Assembly (NCBI GenBank): GCA_003574895.1
Contig: PJFB01000014.1
Location: 1 to 64,000, forward strand
DNA: 64,000 bases
Direction of reading: 5' to 3'
Source of the DNA: Geobacter sp.
Lineage (GTDB): Bacteria > Desulfobacterota > Desulfuromonadia > Geobacterales > Pseudopelobacteraceae
The position numbers and the translations under genes were made by a program. This document shows, one piece after another, positions 32,550 to 41,613 of the stretch. The notes beneath the pieces are model-generated. The model saw only the letters and a list, made by a program, of their open reading frames with translations. It had not been told where the DNA came from and searched no databases. The stretch's first letter is position 1, and the number at the start of each line of letters is the position of its first letter.

Positions 32550-32643
32550 GTAGGGGCGACAGCACGGTTTCAGCGTGCTTCGCCCTTGTGCGCTACGTCG
32601 CCAAAGGCGGACGAAGCAGATAAGGCATTTGCTTCGCCCCTAC
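32550..32643. repeat. MITE-like inverted repeat, copy 1
   Basis: It starts GTAGGGGCGA and ends TTGCTTCGCCCCTAC (32629-32643). The inner part has further GCTTCGCCC arms. A second copy lies at 44646-44736 in the other Ehr cluster. Confidence 0.75.
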
Positions 32644-32663
32644 AATCATTCTCTGCGCGCCCC

Positions 32664-32718
32664 AGCCCGAAGGTTGACGCCGCCAGGGCGGAAAAGGACC
32701 CTTTACGGGCAGGAACTA
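32664..32718. repeat. Dispersed repeat abutting the HyfB-like stop codon
   Basis: CCCGAAGGTTGACGCCGCC, AGGGCGGAAAAGGACCC and GGAACTA match copies at 53331-53388 and 53481-53535. In the minus direction it begins at the TAG stop codon of the HyfB-like gene. Confidence 0.7.
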
Positions 32719-34695
32719 ATGTATCCACAGCATAAGCAGCAGCAACGTGGCAAAGATGTACAGCACATAGATATGGGCCTGGCCATGCTGGAGCCGCCGG
32801 CAAAATGCGAAGCCGATGCCGACAATATCAAACAGCGGCAGGAGCAGGCGCTCCAGGATGGTCTCTTCCGGAGCATAGCAAAAGGCGGCCGGTGGAGGTG
32901 CATAGCCGCTGATTGCGGCCTTGGCAACCCGCGTGCGCACGATGCCGCTCATGAGGGAGGTCAGGATCTCGCTGAACGCTGTGCCGGTGTACTCCATGCG
33001 GCCGGACGGCCTCAAGTAGCCGCAGCCCCAGGTCGTGGCCGTCGCCTTGGGCAGCGCGCTTACCCTGTGGCGGAGAGAGAAGGCCAGCAAGGCAGCGAGG
33101 CCGAGAATTGCAACCCCGGCCATGGTGATCCAGCCCAGGGGCAACGGCTGGCTGGCGGTCCCGCTGACAACCGGCGTCAACGTTGCCAGCAGGGGCGACG
33201 CCAACGGCAGCAGCAGTTGCGGAAAGATCCCGCCCAGCAGGCACAGCCCCAGCAATGTCCCCATGGGGGCAAGCATGGAGAGCGGGGCCTCATGGCAATG
33301 GGCGGCCTGTTGCGAGCGCGGGTTGCCCAGAAAGGTGGCACCGTACAGCTTGACGAAAGTGATCAGGGCCACCCCGCCCACCAGGGCCAGTACCGGCGCC
33401 CCCAGCACGACATAGGGAAGATTGGCCCGGGCCTCGCCGAAAAAACCGAGATACAGGAACAATTCACTGACAAACCCGTTGAAAGGCGGCAGGCCGCTGA
33501 TGGCGATGGCGCCGCCCAGGGTCAGCAACGCGCTCCAGCGCATCCGTTTGCCCAAGCCCCCCATCCGGTCCAGTTCCCGGGTTCCGGTGCCATGGATGAT
33601 GGAGCCGGCACAGAAAAACAGCAGCGGCTTGAACAGGCTGTGGTTGAGGATATGCAGCAGGGCGCCAACCATCCCCAACAGGGCGAGCCTGGGGTTTCCC
33701 GTGGCCTGCCCGATCATGGCAACGCCGATGCCGGTCGCGATGATGCCGATGTTCTCGATGCTGCTGTAGGCCAATAGCCGCTTGATATCCCGCTGTGATG
33801 CCGCCAGGCAGATGCCGAGAAAGGCGGAGACCAGCCCGGCCACTGCCAGTACGACCCCCCACCAGAGCGGACGGTCGGCGATGAAGGAGAAGAATCTCAA
33901 CAGGCCGTAGATCCCCATCTTCAACATGACCCCGGACAGCATGGCCGAGACGTGGCTGGGCGCATTGGCATGTGCCGAGGGGAGCCAGATATGCAACGGC
34001 ATGAGGCCGGCCTTGGAGCCGAAGCCGATCAGGGCGGCGATAAAGAGCGCCGTTGCCGGGGCAGCGACGATGTGCAGCCCGCCCTGGCCGGGGAACAGAA
34101 AGGACGAGCAGTGCAACCGCAGCAGGGAAAAGAAGACGAACAGGGCAGCGGCGCCGATATGGGCGGCAACCAGGTACACGGTGCCGGCCCGGCGCACCTC
34201 TTCCTTGTCGTGCTCGATCACCATCAGGAAATAGCCGGCCAGGGCCATGATCTCCCAGGCCATGAGGAACAGCACGCCGTTGCGGGCCACCACCACCAGG
34301 CCCATGCCGGCCGCCAGCAACCCGTAGAAGAAGGTCAGGGCCGGCTCGCTGGAGCGATGGGAGGATGCGGGCCAGTAACCGTTGGCATAGAGGGAGCCGC
34401 AGAGGAACACTATGAAGATGGGAATCAAAAAGAAGAGGGAGAGCGGGTCGAGCCCGATCTCGCAGGCGTCGAAGGGGAGATTCCAGGCAATGACAAAGGT
34501 AGTTGTCGTTTTGGCCAGCAACAGGGAGATGGCGGAGTGGAGTCCAAGGAACGCGGCAATCACGGCACCCAGCGTAGCCAGCCTCTGCCCCGTGGCTCCG
34601 CCTCTGATCAGCAGTCCCGGAACTCCGGAAAATGCGGTCACGAGTATGGCGATCAGCACCAGCACGGCTGGATCCCGCAATACATCCGAATGCAT
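32716..34695 (-). CDS. Ehr cluster A antiporter-like subunit (HyfB/NuoL type)
   Basis: 659 aa from ATG 34695 (AAAGG upstream); a TTG 15 bp earlier is also in frame. It has about 16 membrane helices. Signatures are FLMAWEIMALAGYFLMVIEHD, the lysine-bearing FGSKAGLMPLHIWLPSAHANAP, LLAYSSIENIGIIATGIG and SGLPPFNGFVSELFLYLG. It belongs to the Mrp/NuoL superfamily. It is the first gene of cluster A, behind a strong predicted promoter. The C-terminal extension (after ~540) corresponds to the region that in relatives contacts neighbouring subunits. Confidence 0.92.
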   Translation of the reverse strand: MHSDVLRDPAVLVLIAILVTAFSGVPGLLIRGGATGQRLATLGAVIAAFLGLHSAISLLLAKTTTTFVIAWNLPFDACEIGLDPLSLFFLIPIFIVFLCGSLYANGYWPASSHRSSEPALTFFYGLLAAGMGLVVVARNGVLFLMAWEIMALAGYFLMVIEHDKEEVRRAGTVYLVAAHIGAAALFVFFSLLRLHCSSFLFPGQGGLHIVAAPATALFIAALIGFGSKAGLMPLHIWLPSAHANAPSHVSAMLSGVMLKMGIYGLLRFFSFIADRPLWWGVVLAVAGLVSAFLGICLAASQRDIKRLLAYSSIENIGIIATGIGVAMIGQATGNPRLALLGMVGALLHILNHSLFKPLLFFCAGSIIHGTGTRELDRMGGLGKRMRWSALLTLGGAIAISGLPPFNGFVSELFLYLGFFGEARANLPYVVLGAPVLALVGGVALITFVKLYGATFLGNPRSQQAAHCHEAPLSMLAPMGTLLGLCLLGGIFPQLLLPLASPLLATLTPVVSGTASQPLPLGWITMAGVAILGLAALLAFSLRHRVSALPKATATTWGCGYLRPSGRMEYTGTAFSEILTSLMSGIVRTRVAKAAISGYAPPPAAFCYAPEETILERLLLPLFDIVGIGFAFCRRLQHGQAHIYVLYIFATLLLLMLWIH

Positions 34696-34779
34696 TAATA
34701 GACCTTTCAAATGCCGCTGGACACGGCATTAAGACACATGGCGCCAATCAAACACACAAAAAATAACGACGTGTTAGAA

Positions 34780-34808
34780 AATATATGTTGTAATTTTTTT
34801 CATGTCAA
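34780..34808 (-). promoter_or_regulatory. Sigma-70 promoter of Ehr cluster A
   Basis: On the minus strand TTGACA (34803-34808), 17-nt AT-rich spacer, TATATT (34780-34785), 85 bp before the first gene. A near-consensus promoter. Confidence 0.75.
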
Positions 34809-34878
34809 TTATATTTTATGTGTATTACATCTTCTGTTCTGCACATCAAAGCCCCGAGAAACACCACACGAGGTTGAA

Positions 34879-35115
34879 ATGCCAAACACCCGCCTGAATG
34901 TTTCCCTGCCCACGCCCATAGTTGACGATATCAAAGCCCTGTACGGCCCCCGCGGCATCAGCCAGTTCCTGGAAGAAGCAGCCCAGGAAAAACTGGACGT
35001 GTTGAAGAGGGAAAAATACAAGGATCTGATCGAGGGGTACCAGGCCACGGCCGACGCCACGGTCGAGGTGCTCAAGAAGTTCGAGTCCGCGGTGACGGAG
35101 GAGCGCGATGTTTAA
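34879..35115 (+). CDS. Antitoxin of a MazEF-like pair
   Basis: 78 aa from ATG 34879 (GAGG upstream). MPNTRLNVSLPTPIVDDIKA is a ribbon-helix-helix-like N-terminus; the acidic, helical C-terminus (EVLKKFESAVTEERDV) would cover the toxin. The stop overlaps the toxin start by 8 bp. Such antitoxins also repress their own operon. The pair lies between two divergent Ehr clusters. Confidence 0.75.
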   Translation: MPNTRLNVSLPTPIVDDIKALYGPRGISQFLEEAAQEKLDVLKREKYKDLIEGYQATADATVEVLKKFESAVTEERDV

Positions 35116-35446
35116 GCGCGGCGGGATCTATCAGGTCAACCTGGGGCACAAGGGTGAGGCGGCCACCGATATCTGCCCTTGCCTGGTGGTCAGCAACAAC
35201 ATCAGCAACGAATTTTCACCGGTGGTCACGATCATCCCGCTGGGATTCACGCACCTGGACCGGATCTACGATTTCGAGACCCTGTTGCCGGCCAGCAAGA
35301 CCGGCCTGGCACAGGATGCCAAGATCAGTTCCCATATCCTGATCACCATCGACAAGACCACCGTGGTGAGCGAACGGCTCGGCTTCGTGGGCAAGACCCT
35401 CATGGCAAAGGTGAACAAGGCGCTGAGGTTCCAATTGGATTTGTAA
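35108..35446 (+). CDS. MazF/PemK-family endoribonuclease toxin
   Basis: 112 aa. FKRGGIYQVNLGHKGEAAT, then ICPCLVVSNNISNEFSPVVTI, and ILITIDKTTVVSERLGFVG follow the MazF/PemK/CcdB-fold pattern: strand-loop with RGxIYxV, a PCLVVSN strand and a late TID-like acidic site. These toxins cleave mRNA. It overlaps the antitoxin reading frame, the standard order for MazEF. Confidence 0.85.
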   Translation: MFKRGGIYQVNLGHKGEAATDICPCLVVSNNISNEFSPVVTIIPLGFTHLDRIYDFETLLPASKTGLAQDAKISSHILITIDKTTVVSERLGFVGKTLMAKVNKALRFQLDL

Positions 35447-35544
35447 GCGCAAAGGCGATAGGTTCTTAGTCCCATAGACGCATAAGACTTCTATAGTGGA
35501 ATATCCGGATTTTCGTTCAAGGCTCATCCAAGGAGGCCCTTGCG

Positions 35545-37587
35545 ATGCCACCGCTCGATATTGCCTGCATTTCCATACTTCTGCTGCTGTCCGTGGTGGC
35601 CCTGAGCCCCCTTCTCTCCCGCCGGGAGCGGCTCCTGATCCCGACGGCATTCTCCCTGGCCGCCCTGGCCTCCTTCGCGGCTGTCCTGGCCGGTTTCCTG
35701 ACCATCCAGCAGGGCCTGAACTCTGCCGCAACCATCCCCCTGGGGCTTCCCGGACTCCCCTTCAACATCAGGCTCGATCCCCTGGCCGGCTTTTTCCTGA
35801 TCGTCATCGGCCTGCTGGCCGGCTATGTCTCGATCTACTCCATCGGTTATCTGCGCGCCTATCCCGGCCGCCGGCCCGTCACCCCCCTGGTGCTGTTCTA
35901 CCTCCTTTTCCTGGCCGGCATGCTGATGGTGGTCCTGGCCGACGACGCCTATTTCTTCCTCCTCTCCTGGGAACTGATGGCGGCAGCCTCCTATTTCCTG
36001 GTCATGTACGAGGACGAAAAGGCCGAGAACCGGCGAGCCGCCTATATCTATCTGCTGGTGGCCCATGTGGGCGCCATTGCCATCCTGCTCTCCTTCGGTC
36101 TCATGGCTGGCCTGGGCTCGGGCTTCGACCGCTTTGACGGCTACACCTTCGATGCCATGCGTACCGCCCGGCTCGCCCCTGGTTGGGCTGCGGCCGCCTT
36201 CTTCCTGGCCTTTTTCGGCTTCAGCGCCAAGGCCGGCGTCATTCCGCTCCATGTCTGGCTGCCCGAGGCCCATCCGGTGGCCCCTTCCAATGTCTCGGCC
36301 CTCATGAGCGGTGTCATGCTGAAGACCTCCATCTACGGCATGGTGCGGGTGGCCTTCGACCTGCTCAGGGATTTCCCCTGGTGGTGGGGCGGCATCGTGC
36401 TGGCCTTCGGCCTGCTTTCTGCCGTGCTGGGGGTGCTGTACGCCCTGATGCAGCACGACCTGAAACGGCTGCTGGCCTACCATTCGGTGGAAAACATCGG
36501 CATCATCCTCATGGGCCTGGGCCTGGCCATGATCTTCACCTCCTTCCACTTCCCGGCCCTGGCGGCCCTGGCCCTGGTGGCGGCCCTTTATCACACCCTC
36601 AATCACGCCCTGTTCAAGGGGCTGCTCTTCATGGGGGCCGGCGCCGTGATCCACGCCACCCGCGAACGCAACATGGAGGAGATGGGCGGGCTGATCCACA
36701 AGCTCCCCTGGACAGCGGCCCTCTTCCTGGTGGGCTGCGTATCCATCTCCGGGCTGCCCCCCTTCAACGGCTTTGTCTCGGAATGGCTCACCTTCCAGGC
36801 CTTCCTGCTCTCTCCGGCGCTCCCCCACCCGCTGCTCAGGCTGCTGGTGCCCCTGGGAGCCGCGCTGCTGGCCCTGACCGGCGCCCTGGCCGCCGCCTGT
36901 TTCGTCAAGGCCTTTGGCGTGACCTTCCTGGGCACCTGGCGCGGGCATCGCAAGGCGTCGCAGATCCACGAGGTCGGAATATCGATGCGGTTGGGCATGA
37001 CACTGGCCGCGGTCTCATGCCTTGGCCTGGGAGTATTGCCCACCTATGTCATCGGCTGGATGGACATCATCCCCGAACGGCTCTTCGGCGGACAGATCGC
37101 GGCCTCGGCCGGCAGATTCGGCTGGATGTGGCTGACCCCCTACTCCTACGAGCGGGCCTCCTATTCCGGGCCAGTGGTCTTTGGCGGCATCCTGGCGGTG
37201 GTGGCCATTACCTATCTCCTGCTGCACGTCCGCGGCACGGCCATCCGGCGGGCGCCGCTCTGGGACTGCGGTTTCGAGCGGATCACGCCGCGCATGCAGT
37301 ACACGGCCACAGCCTTTGCCATGCCGCTCCGGCGGGTGTTCGGCTTCCTCTTTGCCATCCGCGAGCAGGTTGAGATCGTCAGCCCCCAGAACCATCCGGT
37401 CATGGCGGACCGCTTCAACTACCGGCTGCGCATCCGCGACCGCTTCTGGAACTGGCTCTACACCCCCCTGGCCGACGGCGCCTTCATAGTGGCCCGCCTG
37501 GTCGGGAAACTCCAGCAGGGGCGCATCCAGGTCTACCTGCTCTATTCGTTCGTTACCCTGATCGTGCTGCTGGTATTCCTGGGATGA
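35545..37587 (+). CDS. Ehr cluster B antiporter-like subunit (HyfB/NuoL type)
   Basis: 680 aa from ATG 35545 with AAGGAGG. It has about 16 membrane helices and NuoL-family signatures: FLLSWELMAAASYFLVMYEDE, FGFSAKAGVIPLHVWLPEAH, LLAYHSVENIGIILMGLG and SGLPPFNGFVSEWLTFQ. It is clearly paralogous to 32716..34695 in cluster A and to 50511..52523. First gene of cluster B; the next start overlaps its stop by 4 bp. Confidence 0.92.
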   Translation: MPPLDIACISILLLLSVVALSPLLSRRERLLIPTAFSLAALASFAAVLAGFLTIQQGLNSAATIPLGLPGLPFNIRLDPLAGFFLIVIGLLAGYVSIYSIGYLRAYPGRRPVTPLVLFYLLFLAGMLMVVLADDAYFFLLSWELMAAASYFLVMYEDEKAENRRAAYIYLLVAHVGAIAILLSFGLMAGLGSGFDRFDGYTFDAMRTARLAPGWAAAAFFLAFFGFSAKAGVIPLHVWLPEAHPVAPSNVSALMSGVMLKTSIYGMVRVAFDLLRDFPWWWGGIVLAFGLLSAVLGVLYALMQHDLKRLLAYHSVENIGIILMGLGLAMIFTSFHFPALAALALVAALYHTLNHALFKGLLFMGAGAVIHATRERNMEEMGGLIHKLPWTAALFLVGCVSISGLPPFNGFVSEWLTFQAFLLSPALPHPLLRLLVPLGAALLALTGALAAACFVKAFGVTFLGTWRGHRKASQIHEVGISMRLGMTLAAVSCLGLGVLPTYVIGWMDIIPERLFGGQIAASAGRFGWMWLTPYSYERASYSGPVVFGGILAVVAITYLLLHVRGTAIRRAPLWDCGFERITPRMQYTATAFAMPLRRVFGFLFAIREQVEIVSPQNHPVMADRFNYRLRIRDRFWNWLYTPLADGAFIVARLVGKLQQGRIQVYLLYSFVTLIVLLVFLG

Positions 37588-38528
37588 CAGTGCACCCCTT
37601 TGCCATAGAGCTGCTGCAGCTCCTGATCCTGATCGGCCTGTCACCGGCCTTTGCCGGCTGGGTCAAGGTCGTCAAGTGCCGGCTGCAGGGGCGCAGCGCG
37701 CCGGGGATCCTGCAGCCGTACCGCGATATCAGGCGCCTGTTCATCAAGGACGTGGTCCTGGCGGAGAACGCCTCCTGGATCTTCCGCTTCACCCCCTACC
37801 TGGCCTTCGGGGTCACGGTGCTGGCCGGCGGGATCATACCGCTGGTCTCGGTGGACCTGCCCCTGGCCGCCACCGCCGACATCATTGCCCTGGTCATGCT
37901 CTTCGCCATCATCCGCTTCTTCACGGCCCTGGCCGGGATGGACATCGGCACCGCCTTCGGCGGCATGGGCGCCAGCCGCGAGATGATGATCTCATCCCTG
38001 GCCGAGCCGGCCATGCTGATGGCGGTCTTCACCGTGTCCCTGGCCAGCAGTTCCACCTCCCTGACCCAGATGGTCACGACCATGGGCCAGGGGCAGTTCA
38101 TGATCCGCCCCTCCCTGGCCTTTGCCCTGATCGCCTTCATCATGATCGCCCTGGCCGAAACCGGCCGGATCCCGGTGGACAACCCGGCCACCCACCTGGA
38201 GCTGACCATGATCCACGAAGCCATGATCCTGGAGTATTCGGGCCGCTACCTGGCCTTGATCGAGTGGGCCGGCATGATGAAACTGATGCTCTTCTTCTCC
38301 CTGGGCATCGCCGCCTTCTGCCCCTGGGGCATTGCCGCCAACGGCGACCTCCTTGCCCTGGCGCTGGGGGTGGCGTTCTTTGTACTCAAACTGATGCTGG
38401 GCGGCGTGATCATGGTGCTGATCGAGACCGGCATGGCCAAGATGCGCATCTTCCGGGTATCCGAATACCTGGGAAGCGCCTTCCTCCTTGCCACCCTCGG
38501 CATGATGGCCTTTTTCATCCTGGAGTGA
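37584..38528 (+). CDS. Ehr cluster B membrane subunit (HyfC/NuoH type)
   Basis: 314 aa, eight membrane segments. It contains LQGRSAPGILQPYRDIRRLF, GGMGASREMMISSLAEPAML, AETGRIPVDNPATHLELTMI and HEAMILEYSGRYLALIEW, the conserved NuoH/HyfC loops with acidic residues. It anchors the hydrophilic arm to the membrane. Its start overlaps the HyfB-like stop (ATGA). Confidence 0.92.
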   Translation: MTVHPFAIELLQLLILIGLSPAFAGWVKVVKCRLQGRSAPGILQPYRDIRRLFIKDVVLAENASWIFRFTPYLAFGVTVLAGGIIPLVSVDLPLAATADIIALVMLFAIIRFFTALAGMDIGTAFGGMGASREMMISSLAEPAMLMAVFTVSLASSSTSLTQMVTTMGQGQFMIRPSLAFALIAFIMIALAETGRIPVDNPATHLELTMIHEAMILEYSGRYLALIEWAGMMKLMLFFSLGIAAFCPWGIAANGDLLALALGVAFFVLKLMLGGVIMVLIETGMAKMRIFRVSEYLGSAFLLATLGMMAFFILE

Positions 38529-38531
38529 CCC

Positions 38532-39197
38532 ATGAGCAACTCCCTGGTGGTACAACTGAATCTTCTGCTGGCGGCCCTGATCCTCCTGACCTCCTTTGCC
38601 CTGCTGGTGCAGCGCCGGATGTTCGCCATCCTGCACATCTTTGCCTGGCAGGGGTTCTTCCTGGGCCTCAGCACCGCCATCATCGGCTATGCCACCGGCG
38701 TGCACCACCTCTACCTGTCGTCGCTGCTGACCCTGGGGATGAAGGTGCTGCTCCTGCCGTACATCCTTTACAAGCTGATCCACAAGCTGCGGATCCACCG
38801 CGAGATCGAGTCCATGATCAATACGCCCACCACCATGATGATCGGCATAGCCCTGGTGATCTTCTGCTACCACCTGACCGCGCCGATCCGCGAGCTTTCC
38901 ACCCTGATGACCCGCTCCACCCTGGCCCTGGCCCTGGCAACGGTCATGCTCGGGCTGTTGATGATGGTGACCCGCCGCCATGCGGTCAGCCAGATCATGG
39001 GTTTCCTGGCCATGGAGAACGGGCTGTTTTTCGCCGCCACCAGCGCCACCTACGGCATGCCCATGGTGGTCGAACTGGGGGTGGCCCTGGACCTGCTGAT
39101 CGCCGCCTTCATCTTCGGCATCTTCTTTTTCCACATCAACACCACCTTCGACAGCCTGGACGTGGACCAGATGGCCAAACTGAAGGAAGGGGATTAG
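38532..39197 (+). CDS. Ehr cluster B membrane subunit (HyfE type)
   Basis: 221 aa with about seven membrane segments. TRRHAVSQIMGFLAMENGLFFAATS is the NuoK/HyfE-type helix with its buried glutamate. It lies 3 bp after the HyfC-like gene. The next expected cluster gene (HyfF-like) starts 2.4 kb further on, because foreign DNA separates them. Confidence 0.9.
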   Translation: MSNSLVVQLNLLLAALILLTSFALLVQRRMFAILHIFAWQGFFLGLSTAIIGYATGVHHLYLSSLLTLGMKVLLLPYILYKLIHKLRIHREIESMINTPTTMMIGIALVIFCYHLTAPIRELSTLMTRSTLALALATVMLGLLMMVTRRHAVSQIMGFLAMENGLFFAATSATYGMPMVVELGVALDLLIAAFIFGIFFFHINTTFDSLDVDQMAKLKEGD

Positions 39198-39314
39198 AAC
39201 GGCATCCCGCGGCATCACATCAGCGAGATGGAAAACGGCAAGCGGAGTATCGGCAAGGAACGGGCGAAAAAGCTGGCCGCCGTTCTGCATTGCGACTACC
39301 GGCAGATGCTGTAG
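39198..39314 (+). pseudogene. XRE-type HTH gene remnant
   Basis: 38 codons following directly on the HyfE-like stop, with no start codon, encode NGIPRHHISEMENGKRSIGK and continue ERAKKLAAVLHCDYRQML before a stop. This is the C-terminal half of an XRE-family helix-turn-helix as found in antitoxins. The N-terminal half is absent. Confidence 0.7.
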
Positions 39315-39408
39315 CAATGTGTGCACAATATTAATCGAGGTCGGAAGTCGGGAGGTTTGCCGTCAAGGCGAACCGGCCGGATTATGGAAGCAAAGCCCTG
39401 GTGAAAGC

Positions 39409-39492
39409 ATCTCATATAAGAAACCACAAAGGTCTCTTATAAAGGAAACAAGCATCCTATACAGGCAACAAGTTACTTATATGGGTAAACCG
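39409..39492. repeat. Four degenerate ~22-bp direct repeats
   Basis: CTCATATAAGAAAC, CTCTTATAAAGGAAAC, TCCTATACAGGCAAC and ACTTATATGGGTAAAC recur at about 21-25 bp spacing upstream of the DUF4124 gene. Possible regulator sites. Confidence 0.55.
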
Positions 39493-40059
39493 TAGATTAA
39501 TTCGTTATACACAAAACATCAAACTTCGGAGACTGGAATGATTAAACTTATTTTTGCATTTATTACTCTGCTTGCCCTTACGGCACCTGCCTTTGCTGAA
39601 TATTACAAATATGAAGACTCCAATGGAAATGTTGTTTTTACTGACAATCCGAGCAGTATCCCTAGAAGTAAGAGCGCTAAAATGAACACTGTCAGGGACT
39701 CACAAGAAACTCAAAAACAAATCTCTGAAAACATTCGTCCTGACACACATTCACCTGAAATTAACAATAAAAAACAAGAGGATTTTATTAGAGAAAAATT
39801 CAAGACCTATCTGAAAGACAAGCATAATATTGAAGCGAAAGAGTCATGTCCTGCGGAAACAAGGGTTCAAATAACAAATGTCATAAAAACTATTTGGCGA
39901 CAACAATCTCAAGCAATGATATCTGGCAATCTGGATCAAGCGTTTGGTTTCTTTTCAGTATTTTCGAGAGATGAGATGAGAAGAAAGATGTCTAGTATGA
40001 GTAAGTCAGAAATCAAGGAGATTTTTGGAAGTTATAAATCAATTGAAATAAACACCCTA

Positions 40060-41217
40060 GTGTTCCGTTTGGTTAGTTCTTTCCAGTAATATTTGCACTT
40101 TGTTTTGCTCTTTGAACTGACTCAATAATTGCCGCTGCGCTCTTTGTCCATCTGAACGGTTTGGCGCTTGTCGCATTGTGAGCCTCAATGAAACGGTGGA
40201 TTTCTTTACGTAATGCAGTGACGCTGCTGAACACTCCTCGGTAGATTGATCGCCGCTCCAGTTGGGAAAACCAGCTTTCCACCGCATTGAGCCATGAGGC
40301 GCTGGTGGGTGTGAAATGGAGTGTTATCCGGGGTTGCCCCGCCAACCACTTCTGCACCTCAGCGGTCTTATGGGTGCTGCTGTTGTCCAGGATAATGTGC
40401 AGATCAAGCTCTTTTGGCGTCGATCGCTCTATCTGCCGCAGGAAGTCAAGGAACTCCTTGGCTCTGTGCCGCTTGGTCACCCGCCCCATGACCTCGCCGG
40501 TCAAGATGTCAAACGCGGCATACAGGCTCGTGGTACCATTACGTTTGTAATCGTGGGTGCGTCGTTCAATCTGGCCGGGCTTAAGTTGCAACATCGGCTG
40601 CGTTCGGTCAAGAGCCTGAATCTGGGTTTTCTCGTCCACCGAAAGGACAATTGCGTTGTCGGGAGGGCTCATGTAGAGACCAACGACATCGACGACTTTC
40701 TCTGCAAACAGCGGATCGTTGCTGATCTTGAAGCTCTTTATACGATGAGGCTTCAGATCTGCGGCTTCCCATATCTGCCGGACTTGCCAGGTGGTGATGC
40801 CAGCATACTTAGCCATGAGGCGTACACTCCAATGGGTTGCCTCATGGGGAATCCGCTCCACGGTCAGCGTCAAGACATCCTTGATCTTCTGTTCCGTGAG
40901 CTTCTTGGGTTGACCCGAGCGTGGCAGGTCTGAAAGACCATCAAGACCGGATTCTTTAAAACGGCTTCGCCACTTATAGACCGCTTTGGTTGAAGTGCCG
41001 GTCGAAGTGGCAATTGCTTCAACAGCTTCACCTGCGCCGCTCATAAGAACGATGCGGGCGCGCAATGCCAGACTCTGGGCTGTTTTTGGAGACCGGAGCA
41101 ATGCTTCAAGTGCTTGTCGGTCGCCTGCTGTCAATTCGATCTGTTCGGTTGTACGTGCCATGGAAGGCACTATAGCATACTTTAATATATTTAGTAAGAA
41201 CTAACCGCACAAGACAC
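40060..41217 (-). mobile_element. IS630-family insertion sequence
   Basis: 1158 bp flanked by TA dinucleotides (40058-40059 and 41218-41219), the target duplicated by this family. The ends form imperfect inverted repeats sharing GTGT and GGTTAGTTCTT. It carries a single intact transposase gene. Confidence 0.9.
40073..41170 (-). CDS. IS630-family transposase
   Basis: 365 aa (362 if the third-codon-downstream ATG at 41161 is used). Residues ~15-130 contain the helix-turn-helix region (TGTSTKAVYKWRSRFKESGL and later WSVRLMAKYAGITTWQVRQI). The DDE catalytic domain follows: VLSVDEKTQIQALDR (first Asp), LHIILDNSSTHK (second Asp) and SWLNAVESWFSQLERR (Glu). The frame is intact, so the element may still be active. 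Confidence 0.93.
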   Translation of the reverse strand: MPSMARTTEQIELTAGDRQALEALLRSPKTAQSLALRARIVLMSGAGEAVEAIATSTGTSTKAVYKWRSRFKESGLDGLSDLPRSGQPKKLTEQKIKDVLTLTVERIPHEATHWSVRLMAKYAGITTWQVRQIWEAADLKPHRIKSFKISNDPLFAEKVVDVVGLYMSPPDNAIVLSVDEKTQIQALDRTQPMLQLKPGQIERRTHDYKRNGTTSLYAAFDILTGEVMGRVTKRHRAKEFLDFLRQIERSTPKELDLHIILDNSSTHKTAEVQKWLAGQPRITLHFTPTSASWLNAVESWFSQLERRSIYRGVFSSVTALRKEIHRFIEAHNATSAKPFRWTKSAAAIIESVQRAKQSANITGKN

Positions 41218-41423
41218 TAGATGAAAAAGATGGAACTGCAGAGTGTGGGGTAATTCGTGACGAAGGTTCTGAGACATTTTCATATCCAGCCTCATTTATG
41301 AGAGATCCTGATTGTGTGTGGAGAATCAGGGGTTACTGAATGTATAACCAGGAAGAAGCAGCGGCCTGAAAACCGCCGCTGTTCTCCCACAACGTTCTCA
41401 CATATCACGCAGGTACATGACAC

Positions 41424-41609
41424 ATGAAGAATAAACACAAAAAACAAGCCCCCGAACAGATTGCCCCCGATAGCGATGAGCACTTCGCCTACATCGCCGG
41501 ATACACCGACGGGGGCGCGCCCTATGGCGTGACGTGGGAGGAGATGGAAGCTGCCGAACGTTCCGCTGCTGATGAAGTGGTTTTTACTCAACACGAAGTG
41601 CCGGAGTAA
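41424..41609 (+). CDS. Small acidic protein of unknown function
   Basis: 61 aa from ATG 41424, with only a weak AGG ribosome site. The N-terminus is basic (MKNKHKKQAPE), the rest acidic, with HFAYIAGYTDGGAPYGVTWE in the middle. I do not recognise a domain, though this central motif looks like a conserved small-protein core. It ends 4 bp before the HyfF-like start and so is probably co-transcribed with it. Confidence 0.6.
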   Translation: MKNKHKKQAPEQIAPDSDEHFAYIAGYTDGGAPYGVTWEEMEAAERSAADEVVFTQHEVPE

Positions 41610-41613
41610 GCCC

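Larger units (their letters stand above)
39538..41339 (+). pseudogene. DUF4124-domain secreted protein gene, interrupted by IS630
   Basis: The gene begins at ATG 39538 (signal peptide MIKLIFAFITLLALTAPAFA, then EYYKYEDSNGNVVFTDNPSS, the DUF4124 motif). It runs 174 codons to a TA at 40058-40059. It resumes in the same frame at 41220 after the IS630 element and ends at TGA 41337-41339 (…DEKDGTAECGVIRDEGSET and …CVWRIRGY). Removing the element and one TA restores about 213 codons. DUF4124 proteins are periplasmic with unknown roles. The gene is AT-rich and inserted between Ehr cluster B genes. Confidence 0.88.
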
